Shown here piece by piece: positions 34,573-42,989 of a DNA stretch of 64,000 nucleotides. The first letter of the stretch is position 1. Every line of letters begins with the position of its first letter. This stretch comes from Pedobacter cryophilus (GTDB taxonomy: Bacteria; Bacteroidota; Bacteroidia; Sphingobacteriales; Sphingobacteriaceae): the NCBI RefSeq assembly GCF_005116455.1, contig NZ_SWBP01000003.1, positions 62,012-126,011 of the forward strand. Reading direction: 5' to 3'. Below the pieces are notes generated by a model, which was not told the origin of the DNA, did not search any database, and worked only from the letters and a program-made list of their open reading frames with translations. Made by a program: the position numbers and the translations under genes.

Positions 34573-35123
34573 TTATTAAATGCTGTACTTTCTTGTTTAA
34601 GATTTATGACATAGGTTTTGTAGGTTTCAAAAACATGTTGCATACTGTAATTATCTAGGTTATTATTTAGATAAGAAGCTTGAAGTTTCGCTAATCCTTG
34701 GGCAGTATAAATGCCACAAAAAGGTTCGTAAAATTTATCGTTTTGGTAAACGTAAAAATCAAAATCTTCATGGGTTTCATAAGCATTTATCATATTTTGA
34801 ATGGTTTGTTTGTCCATATCAATCATATCACAAGCTAAAACCAACCAATTTTGTTCGGGATACTTTAAATGAGCACTTAAAATGCCTCTTAGCGGTCCGG
34901 GAATAGTGATTTGATCAAGGATGAGGTCATCTTTTTGAAACAAGTTTTGGTAGCTTTCTAACTGAGTAATGTTGATACTTACCTTAACTGGAAGGGTGAT
35001 ATTGGCGAGTTTATTTGCCACAATGTTTACCCAATATTCTCCGTCTTTTGATTTGAGGCCTTTATCTGTCCCCATTCTTTTACTTTCTCCGCCAGCTAAT
35101 ACTAAACCTTTTAAATTTATCAT
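34560..35123 (-). CDS. mobA: Molybdenum cofactor guanylyltransferase
   Basis: This 187-residue enzyme attaches GMP to molybdopterin to give the guanine dinucleotide cofactor used by the nitrate reductase. LVLAGGESKRMGTDKGL is the nucleotidyltransferase signature loop and WLVLACDMIDMD holds the Mg-binding Asp. YEPFCGIYT is the conserved substrate-side block. It ends inside the 3' end of the opposing moeB gene. Upstream is the Rdx-like gene with a 6-nt gap, so they are probably co-transcribed. Confidence 0.9.
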   Translation of the reverse strand: MINLKGLVLAGGESKRMGTDKGLKSKDGEYWVNIVANKLANITLPVKVSINITQLESYQNLFQKDDLILDQITIPGPLRGILSAHLKYPEQNWLVLACDMIDMDKQTIQNMINAYETHEDFDFYVYQNDKFYEPFCGIYTAQGLAKLQASYLNNNLDNYSMQHVFETYKTYVINLKQESTAFNNYNK

Positions 35124-35129
35124 GATCTG

Positions 35130-35408
35130 CTATTTATGATCGGTATGGCCTAAATCTTTTTCGGGACTCACTATATCTCTTACCAGTTTTTTTAGCTCTT
35201 TAATTTCTGGAAAACGTTGCATTTCCTTTCTGTCGAAAATAAGTGTTTCGTTAATTTTAATGATAAAAGTGCCGCCCATTTCACTGGGAATTAATGTTAA
35301 GCCTTTAATTTCGTCTGTAAAAGTGGTTAAAAGTTCTTGCGCCATATAAGCTGAGCGTAAAAGCCAGCCACATTTTGGGCAATATTCTATGCTGATTGTT
35401 GGTTTCAT
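35130..35408 (-). CDS. SelT/SelW/SelH (Rdx) family protein
   Basis: This 92-residue protein has a thioredoxin-like Rdx fold with YCPKCGWLLRSAYMAQELLTTF, the C-x2-C (Cys-Cys) version of the selenoprotein W motif, and GGTFIIKINETLIFDRKEMQRFPEIKELK as the second half. No in-frame TGA is used, so it is a cysteine homologue. It probably exchanges disulfides with an unknown protein. Its place between mobA and moaE, in the Moco block, suggests a redox role in sulfur transfer or nitrate reductase maturation, which is inference. Confidence 0.85.
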   Translation of the reverse strand: MKPTISIEYCPKCGWLLRSAYMAQELLTTFTDEIKGLTLIPSEMGGTFIIKINETLIFDRKEMQRFPEIKELKKLVRDIVSPEKDLGHTDHK

Positions 35409-35465
35409 TTAATGATGATTTTAGAAGCATTAATTTAGTGTTTTTTTGTAGATCAGTTTTTAAAT

Positions 35466-35570
35466 GCACTGCCCGCAACAGGGATTGGCAAGGTTTAGCC
35501 GCAGGCTAATTACGAAATGCAATGGAGTACCGAGCGATAGCGAGCCTGAGAAAGCCCGGCCGTTGCCCAA
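35466..35570. repeat. REP-like palindromic intergenic element
   Basis: The segment between the Rdx gene and moaE is GC-richer than its surroundings. It contains TTAGCC-GCA-GGCTAA (35495-35509), GAGCGATAGCGAGC and ends with GCCCGGCCGTTGCCC close to the moaE stop. The overall form GCCCGCAAC...GTTGCCC is an imperfect inverted repeat. It looks like a dispersed repeat inserted into the moa transcript. Confidence 0.6.
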
Positions 35571-36077
35571 TTAAATATCGTAAATATGTTGGTTTGGATT
35601 GCCTGTAATTTCTTGGCAACTGCAATTTCCACCCCATTTTTTTGTTCCATCTGTAAAATATTCACATTTCCATAAAGGGAGCTCATGCTTAATTTTTTCA
35701 ATGATGTACTGGTTGGCGTCATAAGCTTCTTTGCGGTGCGGAGACGATGTAATTACCACAACTGCAGATTCGCCAACGTACACCTTCCCTATTCTATGGA
35801 CTGCAAAAACAGTGGTTAAATGCCATTTTTCTTGCGCTTCTTGCAATAAATCGTTAATCATTTTATACGCCATGGTTTCTGCAGCTTCATAAAATAAATA
35901 GTCAACAGGCTTGCCTAAACTTTGATTTCTAACCGTTCCGTTAAATAAAACTACGGCTCCGGCAGCCTCATCTTCATATTGCGATAGCAAAGCAGCCACA
36001 TCAATAATTTGATTGGTGATATATGTTGGCTTATCCGCCGCTGCTGGGTGGGATGATACTGATGGTGTCATTTTCAT
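35571..36077 (-). CDS. moaE: Molybdopterin synthase catalytic subunit MoaE
   Basis: This 168-residue protein transfers sulfur from MoaD thiocarboxylate to cyclic pyranopterin. VVLFNGTVRNQSLGKPVDYLFYEAAETMA, AVHRIGKVYVGESAVVVITSSPHRKEAYDANQYIIEKIKHELPLWKCEYF are the MoaE blocks, including the catalytic Lys region. The N-terminal 20 residues (TPSVSSHPAAADKP) are an extra tail. The start (ATG 36077 or 36071) lies 41-47 nt inside moaD in another frame, an unusually long overlap that implies strong coupling with moaD. The alternative is a later non-ATG start. Confidence 0.9.
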   Translation of the reverse strand: MKMTPSVSSHPAAADKPTYITNQIIDVAALLSQYEDEAAGAVVLFNGTVRNQSLGKPVDYLFYEAAETMAYKMINDLLQEAQEKWHLTTVFAVHRIGKVYVGESAVVVITSSPHRKEAYDANQYIIEKIKHELPLWKCEYFTDGTKKWGGNCSCQEITGNPNQHIYDI

Positions 36078-36258
36078 TAATTTGATGATTGTTTTCTACA
36101 AAAGCATCGTTTACGGCAAATCTAGATAGGTTAATTACTTCTTTTGCTGATGGATTAAGTTGGAGCAATTGTTCTTTTAAATCTGTAATGTTTTGAGCCA
36201 CAATTTCTGTTTCTGCTGCAAAATAATCTTTTAGTACGGCGTACACTTTTACTTTCAT
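36031..36258 (-). CDS. moaD: Molybdopterin synthase sulfur carrier MoaD
   Basis: This 75-residue ubiquitin-fold protein carries sulfur as a C-terminal thiocarboxylate. The end IIPPSSGG has the essential Gly-Gly that is adenylated by MoeB. The middle (QLLQLNPSAKEVINLSRFAVNDAFVENN) matches the MoaD/ThiS superfamily. I start it at the ATG at 36258 (MKVKVYAVLKDYF); a TTG further upstream would overlap moaA. It follows moaA with a 1-nt gap, and its 3' end overlaps moaE. Confidence 0.9.
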   Translation of the reverse strand: MKVKVYAVLKDYFAAETEIVAQNITDLKEQLLQLNPSAKEVINLSRFAVNDAFVENNHQINENDTISIIPPSSGG

Positions 36259-36259
36259 T

Positions 36260-37204
36260 TTAACCTCCAATTTGTAGCATACTTAAATTGCTACCCGTAA
36301 AACTGACTTGTTGTTTATGACTTAGCGCCTCTAGCAAAGCATCATTAAATGCCTCTTCTGTAGGTTTATTTTTAATATTTACGGGTTTGTTTGAACTTAA
36401 ACAGCCGTAAATATTTCCTTCCTGATCTAATCTTAAACGGTTACAATCATGACAAAAAGGTTGGCTAGTATTGGCTATAATTCCAAAAGTAAAGCCTTCT
36501 TTAGTTTTCCAATAGTTGGCTGTTGCCGATGTTTTCCTATTTAAAGGTTCAAATTGATATTTAGAAGCTATTAAATCTAAAATTTCTTGTTGCGAAAAAA
36601 GGTATTGCTCTTTTTGCTGATGCAAATGCCCCATGGCCATTACTTCTAAAAAACGAATGGTAATTTCTTTTTGTTGCGCTAAATGCAGCAATGGCAAAAT
36701 CTGATCATCGTTTTTACCTTTCATAATCACAGCATTCAATTTAATAATGATATTAGCAGCTAATGCAGCGTCTATTCCGTTTAAAACTTCTTGCAACTTA
36801 TCTCTGCGAGTCATTTTAAAAAAAGCAGCATCTTCTGCAGCATCTAAAGAAATATTGAGTTCTTGTAAACCAGCTGTTTTAAGTGCTAAGGCTTTTTTAC
36901 CAAGTAAAAAAGCGTTGGTAGTCATTTTAATTTGAGGAATTCCTATGGTGTTTAAACCTTGTATTAATTCTTCTAGTTGAGGGTATAATAAAGGTTCTCC
37001 GCCGGTTAATCTTACAGATTCTAAGCCTAAAGTAGTATGTAGGTTTTTTACTATTTCTAATAATTCTGATAAACTGAGGTTTTTATTTTCTAAAGGAAAG
37101 GTGCCATTTTCATCATCAGTACAGTAAATACAGGCGAAATTACAGGAATTTAGCAAGCTGATTCTTAAATTTTTAAATGTACGTTTGCTTTGATCTACTA
37201 TCAT
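36260..37204 (-). CDS. moaA: GTP 3',8-cyclase MoaA
   Basis: This 314-residue radical-SAM enzyme makes the first Moco intermediate from GTP. LLNSCNFACIYCTDD gives Cys21, Cys25 and Cys28 for the SAM cluster, and QPFCHDCNRLRLDQEGNIYGCL gives the second [4Fe-4S] cluster (three Cys) that binds GTP. The C-terminus QIGG holds the conserved double glycine. VRLTGGEPLLYP and TTNAFLL are the usual SAM-binding blocks. The start is ATG 37204; an upstream frame extension is not conserved. It lies 1 nt from the TauE gene and 1 nt from moaD. Confidence 0.94.
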   Translation of the reverse strand: MIVDQSKRTFKNLRISLLNSCNFACIYCTDDENGTFPLENKNLSLSELLEIVKNLHTTLGLESVRLTGGEPLLYPQLEELIQGLNTIGIPQIKMTTNAFLLGKKALALKTAGLQELNISLDAAEDAAFFKMTRRDKLQEVLNGIDAALAANIIIKLNAVIMKGKNDDQILPLLHLAQQKEITIRFLEVMAMGHLHQQKEQYLFSQQEILDLIASKYQFEPLNRKTSATANYWKTKEGFTFGIIANTSQPFCHDCNRLRLDQEGNIYGCLSSNKPVNIKNKPTEEAFNDALLEALSHKQQVSFTGSNLSMLQIGG

Positions 37205-37205
37205 T

Positions 37206-37937
37206 TTAAAAAAATAAAAGTTTAGCACAAGCTATACTCATTACTGATGCCAACACGTATCTCACTGTTTTTTGTTTGTATAAATTACTACCAAAGTAAG
37301 CTCCGGCTAAGCCACCCAAAGTTGCAGCAAAAAACCATAAATAAGCGTATTCTGACACAAAAAAAGATTGACTTTTTATAGAGATTAACCCTGCAATAGA
37401 ATTACAAAGTATAAAAAAGGCTGATGCCGCAGCAGATTCTTTTGCGTTTGCCCAGCCCATAAGTATTAAAGCCGGACTCAAAAAAATGCCACCACCAATA
37501 TTTAATAATCCAGCGGCAAACCCTAAAAAAGCTCCTGTTATTAATGCACCAACAAAGTTTATCTCTTTAGTTTCCTGCTTTTCTGCAGGGCTTATTTGTA
37601 AAAGCCTAAGTATAGGAAATACCAAAGCTATTCCTAACAATACATTGTAAATCTCTCCTTTTATTGGGAATTTAGCGCCCAAAAATGCAAAAGGAATAGA
37701 AGTGATTAAGAAAGGCCAAATGAGTTTCCATTTAAAATAACCTGCTTTTTTAAACTGTATAAACGCAAAAAACGAAACGATTATATTTAATAATAAAACC
37801 AATGGTTTGTAAACAAAAGATGCAATGCCCGAAAGTGAAAATATGGCTAAATAGCCACTTGCACCGCCATGACCCACAGAGGCATAAAGAAATCCTAAAA
37901 TAAATAGGCTTAATGCTATCAATAGATCTACATACAT
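37206..37937 (-). CDS. TauE/SafE-family membrane transporter
   Basis: This 243-residue inner-membrane protein has about eight helices. GFLYASVGHGGASGYLAIFSL and AGLLNIGGGIFLSPALILMGW are the two half-repeats of the TauE/SafE anion exporter family. Family members export sulfite, sulfoacetate or similar anions. In this locus it could move nitrite or sulfite, or balance anions during nitrate uptake; this is inference. It lies between the rubredoxin-like protein (7-nt gap) and moaA, in what looks like one transcript. Confidence 0.85.
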   Translation of the reverse strand: MYVDLLIALSLFILGFLYASVGHGGASGYLAIFSLSGIASFVYKPLVLLLNIIVSFFAFIQFKKAGYFKWKLIWPFLITSIPFAFLGAKFPIKGEIYNVLLGIALVFPILRLLQISPAEKQETKEINFVGALITGAFLGFAAGLLNIGGGIFLSPALILMGWANAKESAAASAFFILCNSIAGLISIKSQSFFVSEYAYLWFFAATLGGLAGAYFGSNLYKQKTVRYVLASVMSIACAKLLFF

Positions 37938-37944
37938 TTTTGAT

Positions 37945-39420
37945 TTAATTAGTTTTTAATTTTTTTAAGATATAATCTTCTTTTGGAGCTTCACAAGTTG
38001 GGCATAAATATTTTTCAATAGTTTCAAATTTTACGCCAACGGCCACTTCATTAAAATCATCCCCAAAGGTATCATCATAAATGGTTTCACAATGTTTACA
38101 CTGATAAACATTTAACCAATTTTCTTTCTTTTCATTAGTTTTTTCGGGATTTAAACTAGGTAAAGTGAGGTTGTTTTGTAAACTGTAATAATGTTCTGTT
38201 AGTGCTATTAAACTTTCGCTCAATTGCTCTTCTGTACAACTTTTATTAAAAATTATGTATTCTTTATTATTAGGGTTGAAATTTTTGGTGTGTAATAATT
38301 CATATAAATGCTTTCCGCTTTGGTTGGTTTGGTTTCTTTTACGAATAATTACCGAACCAAATAAACCAGTATTGGGTTTAGTTTTTATGGCAAAACATAA
38401 ACGATAGGTTCTTAAATCTGCTTCTTCAAAGCATTTTACCAAATTGGTTTTTAAATTTACAGCTTCATCACAAAGATCTTCTATTTGCCAGTTAAGCTCA
38501 TTTGCTGCATGCCTTACATTTACCCGGTATTTGTTTAAAAGCTGACTCCAATATATTCTATCATCAGCATGAATATTTTTGATGATAATTGATTTCCAAG
38601 CAGTTGTATATAATTGACCCAGCCTTGTTTTTGCACAGATATCGCAAATTTCTTTTAAAAAGGAAATAGAAAATTCTTCCCTACGGCGATAAATGCCTAA
38701 CCAAAATTTATGATCTCCATATTTATTAAGCCCTTCGTAATAAGGAAGTTGAAAATCTGTATGAACCAATGGATTTTGATATTCTTGAGTTACAAACTTA
38801 TTTTCTTGGTTTATTTGTAAGTAAAGTTGTTCTCCATTAATTTCTTCTTGCTGATAGTAAACGTCAGGATTACCTAAAATTTTATCTTCTAAAGATTTAC
38901 TGATGATTGAAATATCTTCTGTATACACCAATGTTGGCCAGCGATACATGATATTTGATTTTGGAAAACGGATGTATAAATACCAAAAATTACTGGTTTC
39001 TGAGGATATATAATTGAGGTGACCAGTAAAAAATGGAATTAAATTTTGCGTACAATCTACAATATTTATTTTAAGCTGTGGCTGATGATTAAAGCCGTTT
39101 AAAATATCTTTATAAACGCCTTCTCGTAACCAATTAGAAGGATTAAAAATTTCTTCGGTAACATAAGAACTAATAATATTTGGATATTTATCATCATTAA
39201 TTTCATAATTAACATCGGCAACTAAAAGGGAATCTTCAAAATCCTCTAGCTGTGGCTGATTTACCCAAAAAAGTAATTGCTGTCGGTTACCAAACCTTAC
39301 ATTTTCTACTCCAGCTTTTTCAGCAATAGTTAATATATCTAATAAATCTCCGGGAGATACAATGCCACCAGGTAAGTTTATTTTGATAAGCTGCGTATTT
39401 AATTGTTCTGGCTCTTTCAT
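37945..39420 (-). CDS. Sulfite/nitrite-reductase-like protein with C-terminal rubredoxin
   Basis: This 491-residue protein starts with a nitrite/sulfite reductase ferredoxin-like half-domain (LPGGIVSPGDLLDILTIAEKAGVENVRF). A second similar region (EICDICAKTRLGQLYTTAWKSIIIKNI) lies near 290-340. The C-x5-C and C-x3-C siroheme/[4Fe-4S] ligands of true reductases are absent, so it should not reduce nitrite itself. The last 50 residues are a complete rubredoxin with CKHC and CPTC pairs for one Fe. The gene sits 3 nt after the nitrate reductase gene, so a role as electron-transfer subunit of that enzyme is likely but unproven. Confidence 0.78.
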   Translation of the reverse strand: MKEPEQLNTQLIKINLPGGIVSPGDLLDILTIAEKAGVENVRFGNRQQLLFWVNQPQLEDFEDSLLVADVNYEINDDKYPNIISSYVTEEIFNPSNWLREGVYKDILNGFNHQPQLKINIVDCTQNLIPFFTGHLNYISSETSNFWYLYIRFPKSNIMYRWPTLVYTEDISIISKSLEDKILGNPDVYYQQEEINGEQLYLQINQENKFVTQEYQNPLVHTDFQLPYYEGLNKYGDHKFWLGIYRRREEFSISFLKEICDICAKTRLGQLYTTAWKSIIIKNIHADDRIYWSQLLNKYRVNVRHAANELNWQIEDLCDEAVNLKTNLVKCFEEADLRTYRLCFAIKTKPNTGLFGSVIIRKRNQTNQSGKHLYELLHTKNFNPNNKEYIIFNKSCTEEQLSESLIALTEHYYSLQNNLTLPSLNPEKTNEKKENWLNVYQCKHCETIYDDTFGDDFNEVAVGVKFETIEKYLCPTCEAPKEDYILKKLKTN

Positions 39421-39423
39421 TAT

Positions 39424-42400
39424 TTAAAGTATTACTAACGATTGATCCGAAATTTCTATATCATCTAAAATTCTCTTTACCTCTGGTTTACAAGAGCCAC
39501 AACCTGTACCCGCACCTGTACTGTTGCATAAGTTTTTTAAATCTTTACAGCCGTTTTGAATAGCCATTTTAATATTCCCTTCCCCCACATTATTGCAACT
39601 ACAAACCAATTTACCAATAACGGGTTCTGGTGTTTTACCGCTTCTTAATAATGAGAGCCTTTTATCGCTCAATTCAATTTTATTGGAGATGAGTTCTCTA
39701 AATTCTTGAAATTCATTTTTATCACCTATTAGTATAGCTCCAACCAATCTATCTTGGTGGATAATGCATTTTTTATAGTATCTTTTTGCTTTATCAATAA
39801 ACACAATCTCCTCATAATGATCATCATTAGGACATTCAGGTAAACCGATACTACATAAGTCAAAACCATGAATTTTAATGATATTCATAAAAACACTGCC
39901 TTCATAAAAGCTGGCCACATCTCCGTTTAAATATTTAGCCAAAGCATCAGCTTGTTGTTCGGCAGCGGCTGTAATGCCGTATAAAGTGCCTTTAAATTCG
40001 GCAATTTCACCAATGGCAAATACGGAAGAATCACTGGTTTTAAGATGTTCATCAACCACTACTCCTCTTTTGCAATCTAAACCACAATCTTTAGCTAATT
40101 CTATATTTGGGCTGGTACCAATAGCAATAATTGCGGCATCACAATCTATTTTACGACCACTTTTTAGGCTTACTCCTGTTAATTTAGAACGACCGTAGAA
40201 AAGTTCTACCTCATCGTCATAATAAATATCACAACCTTGGTCGGTCATTTCTTCATGCAATAATTGACTCCCCAAAGCATCTAATTGGCGACTTAAAAAT
40301 CTGGAAATACGTTGAACAATGGTGATTTTAACGCCCATTTCTCTGAGAGAAGCAGCCATTTCTAATCCTAATAAACCACCACCAATAATTAAAACATGAC
40401 TTTCTTTAGGTAAGTGTTTTTTAAAGTTATCAGCATCAGTACGGGTTCTCATAGAAAATATACCTGGAATTTTAGGCACATTTTTAGGAATAGCAGCTCT
40501 ACTACCGGTAGACATAATTAAAATATCGTAATAGGTTTTCTTGCCAAAATCATCTGTAACAAATTTATTTTCTCGGTCTATTTTGCTTACGCCGATGCCT
40601 CTTTTTAGATGAATATTGTACTCTGGTTCTTCTTCATCGGTCATTTTTACCAATTGCTCCCACTTTTGTTCGCCACTAATATAATCTGGCAACATTACCC
40701 GGTTGTAAAAAGGATGATTTTCTTTACTAAAAATGGTGATATCATCTTCGGAGTTAAGTTCTCGGTATGATTTTACAAAGCCAAAAGCACCAGCGCCAGC
40801 ACCAATAATTACAATATGTTGTTTGGGTTTTTTATATTTTGATACCTGAACGGCACAATATTTAAAATCAGGCTCTTTAGAAATAGCATCAACTAAAGTA
40901 CTGGTTACATTATTTGTTCTATTTAAATCATTTCCTAAAATTTTACCATAATGCATGGGTAAAAACACCACGCCTTGTTTAATAGATTTGGTAATTTTAG
41001 CTTTAACTCTTACCTCGCCAAATTTAGATTGAATAATGGTGACATCATCTTCCTTAATTTGAAGTTTAAAGGCATCATCTGGATGAATCTCTAAAAAAGA
41101 TTGCTTAATATGTTGATTGAGCTTGTTTACTTTACTGGTTTTACTGCGAGTGTGCCATTGATCTCTTATTCTTCCGGTGGTTAAAATAAAAGGGAAATCT
41201 TCATTTGGAGCTTCACTTTTATTTACATCTGGTACAGTATTAATAATGGCTTTTTTTGATGGAGTATAAAAGGATTTATCGGTAAATAACCTTTCTGTTC
41301 CTTTATTTTTCTTTTTAATATAGGGCCATTGAACCGTTTTTTCTTTTTTAAGAATATCATAAGTTAAACCGCTGATATCTATATTGGTATTTGCAGTTAA
41401 GCGAGTATGTTCAATAAAAATCTCTTCCTGATTTTTATAATCAAAACCGGAGAAACCCATTTTTTGAGCAAATTTATAAATGATTTCTGCATCGGGAAGC
41501 GCTTCACCAGGCGCATCAACTATTTTGGGCAGGTAAGAAATTCTACGCTCAGAGTTGGTCATGGTGCCTTCTTTTTCTGCCCATCCTGCTGCTGGTAGAA
41601 TCACATCGGCGTAAGCCAAACACTCTGATTTATTACTAATTTCTTGAACAACAACATATTTTGCTTTTTTAAGTGCTTGCTCTGCTTGTCTTACATTGGG
41701 TAAACTCAAAAGTGGATTGGTACAAATAATCCAAATGGCTTTTAAGCTGCCATTATCTAAGGCATCAAACATTTCTGTAGCCGTTAAACCTGGTTTTGGG
41801 TCAATTTGAGTACCGCCCCAAAAATCTTGCACTTCTTTACGGTGAATAGGGTTTTGCAAATCGCGATGAGCTGCTAACATATTTGCTAAACCACCAACTT
41901 CTCGTCCTCCCATTGCATTAGGTTGGCCAGTTAAAGAAAATGGGCCCGAACCTGGTTTGCCTATTTTACCAGTAATTAAATTGAGGTTAATTAAGCTTAG
42001 GTTTTTGTTTACACCGATGGAACTTTGGTTTAATCCCATTGTCCACATAGAAATAAAGCCTTTTGCTTCGCCAATATATTGCGCCGCTAGTTGAATATCG
42101 GCTATAGCCAAACCACAAATTAAAGCCGATTCTTCTAAAGTTTTAGAGAAAACCATTTGTTTGTAGGCTTCAAAACCTTCTGAATGGTTGGTGATAAAAT
42201 CAATATCTATATCTCCATTTTCTATCAATAATCTTCCAATAGCGTGGTTAAGGGTAACATCAGTCCCGGGGTTGAGCTGTAAATGTAAATCTGCAATAGA
42301 ACAAGTGTCTGTAACTCTTGGATCTACAATAATGATTTTTGTATCGGGATTTAAGGCTTTGTGAGCTTCTACTCTTCGCCATAAAATGGGATGGCACCAA

Positions 42401-42945
42401 GCCGGATTTGCGCCGGTTACGTAAAAGCAGTCTGCCAGTTCAATATCATCATAACAAATAGGAACGCTATCTTCTCCTAAAGACATTTTATAGCCCACAA
42501 CTGCGCTACTCATGCATAAACGAGAGTTGGTATCAATATTATTGCTGCCAATAAAGCCTTTCATTAGCTTATTTACTACATAATATTCTTCGGTAAGGCA
42601 TTGGCCTGATACATAAAATGCAACAGAATTTGGACCGTATTTTTGAATAAAAGTTTTAAAAACAGCTGCTGTACGGTTTAATGCATCATCCCAACTTACC
42701 TTTTGTAAAGGCATATTTTTGTTGTAGCGCATTTGTGGGTAAAGTAACCGATCAGAACGGTCGTTTACGGTATAATGCAGGTTTAAGCCTTTACTACATA
42801 ACATTCCTTTATTTGTAGGATGATGGGTATCACCTTTTAAATTAAGCGTATTATTTTTTTCTTTACTAACAATTACACCACAACCCACCCCGCAATAGCT
42901 GCAGGTAGAAGAAAAATTGTGTGATGAATTTTTAGGATTAGACAT
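39424..42945 (-). CDS. nasC: Assimilatory nitrate reductase fused to FAD/NAD reductase and BFD domain
   Basis: This 1173-residue protein fuses three modules. Residues 1-700 are a Mo-bisMGD oxidoreductase: Cys15, Cys18, Cys22 and Cys50 bind the N-terminal [4Fe-4S] cluster, and Cys144 in NSRLCMSSAV is the likely Mo ligand of the Nas/Nap type. Residues about 705-1100 are a NasB-like FAD/NAD(P) reductase with IVIIGAGAG (711) and VLIIGGGLLGLE (851). Residues 1112-1165 are a BFD [2Fe-2S] domain with Cys1115, Cys1117, Cys1149 and Cys1152. It would reduce nitrate to nitrite in the cytosol with NAD(P)H. No signal peptide is present. The nasC symbol covers only the catalytic part. Confidence 0.9.
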   Translation of the reverse strand: MSNPKNSSHNFSSTCSYCGVGCGVIVSKEKNNTLNLKGDTHHPTNKGMLCSKGLNLHYTVNDRSDRLLYPQMRYNKNMPLQKVSWDDALNRTAAVFKTFIQKYGPNSVAFYVSGQCLTEEYYVVNKLMKGFIGSNNIDTNSRLCMSSAVVGYKMSLGEDSVPICYDDIELADCFYVTGANPAWCHPILWRRVEAHKALNPDTKIIIVDPRVTDTCSIADLHLQLNPGTDVTLNHAIGRLLIENGDIDIDFITNHSEGFEAYKQMVFSKTLEESALICGLAIADIQLAAQYIGEAKGFISMWTMGLNQSSIGVNKNLSLINLNLITGKIGKPGSGPFSLTGQPNAMGGREVGGLANMLAAHRDLQNPIHRKEVQDFWGGTQIDPKPGLTATEMFDALDNGSLKAIWIICTNPLLSLPNVRQAEQALKKAKYVVVQEISNKSECLAYADVILPAAGWAEKEGTMTNSERRISYLPKIVDAPGEALPDAEIIYKFAQKMGFSGFDYKNQEEIFIEHTRLTANTNIDISGLTYDILKKEKTVQWPYIKKKNKGTERLFTDKSFYTPSKKAIINTVPDVNKSEAPNEDFPFILTTGRIRDQWHTRSKTSKVNKLNQHIKQSFLEIHPDDAFKLQIKEDDVTIIQSKFGEVRVKAKITKSIKQGVVFLPMHYGKILGNDLNRTNNVTSTLVDAISKEPDFKYCAVQVSKYKKPKQHIVIIGAGAGAFGFVKSYRELNSEDDITIFSKENHPFYNRVMLPDYISGEQKWEQLVKMTDEEEPEYNIHLKRGIGVSKIDRENKFVTDDFGKKTYYDILIMSTGSRAAIPKNVPKIPGIFSMRTRTDADNFKKHLPKESHVLIIGGGLLGLEMAASLREMGVKITIVQRISRFLSRQLDALGSQLLHEEMTDQGCDIYYDDEVELFYGRSKLTGVSLKSGRKIDCDAAIIAIGTSPNIELAKDCGLDCKRGVVVDEHLKTSDSSVFAIGEIAEFKGTLYGITAAAEQQADALAKYLNGDVASFYEGSVFMNIIKIHGFDLCSIGLPECPNDDHYEEIVFIDKAKRYYKKCIIHQDRLVGAILIGDKNEFQEFRELISNKIELSDKRLSLLRSGKTPEPVIGKLVCSCNNVGEGNIKMAIQNGCKDLKNLCNSTGAGTGCGSCKPEVKRILDDIEISDQSLVIL

Positions 42946-42989
42946 TAGAAGTTTTTATATCAATCTGTAATTGAAACGATTAATTAGGT

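Noticed and set aside
35130-35408. Selenocysteine in the SelW-like protein
   Set aside because: The redox motif is CPKC with Cys codons; no in-frame TGA or SECIS-like need is seen.
36260-37206. Moco riboswitch before moaA
   Set aside because: moaA follows the TauE gene with a 1-nt gap, so there is no leader to hold one; no conserved fold was seen before narK either, as far as can be read by eye.
37945-39420. Working nitrite or sulfite reductase
   Set aside because: The cysteines that bind siroheme/[4Fe-4S] are absent, while NirB in the same locus has all of them.
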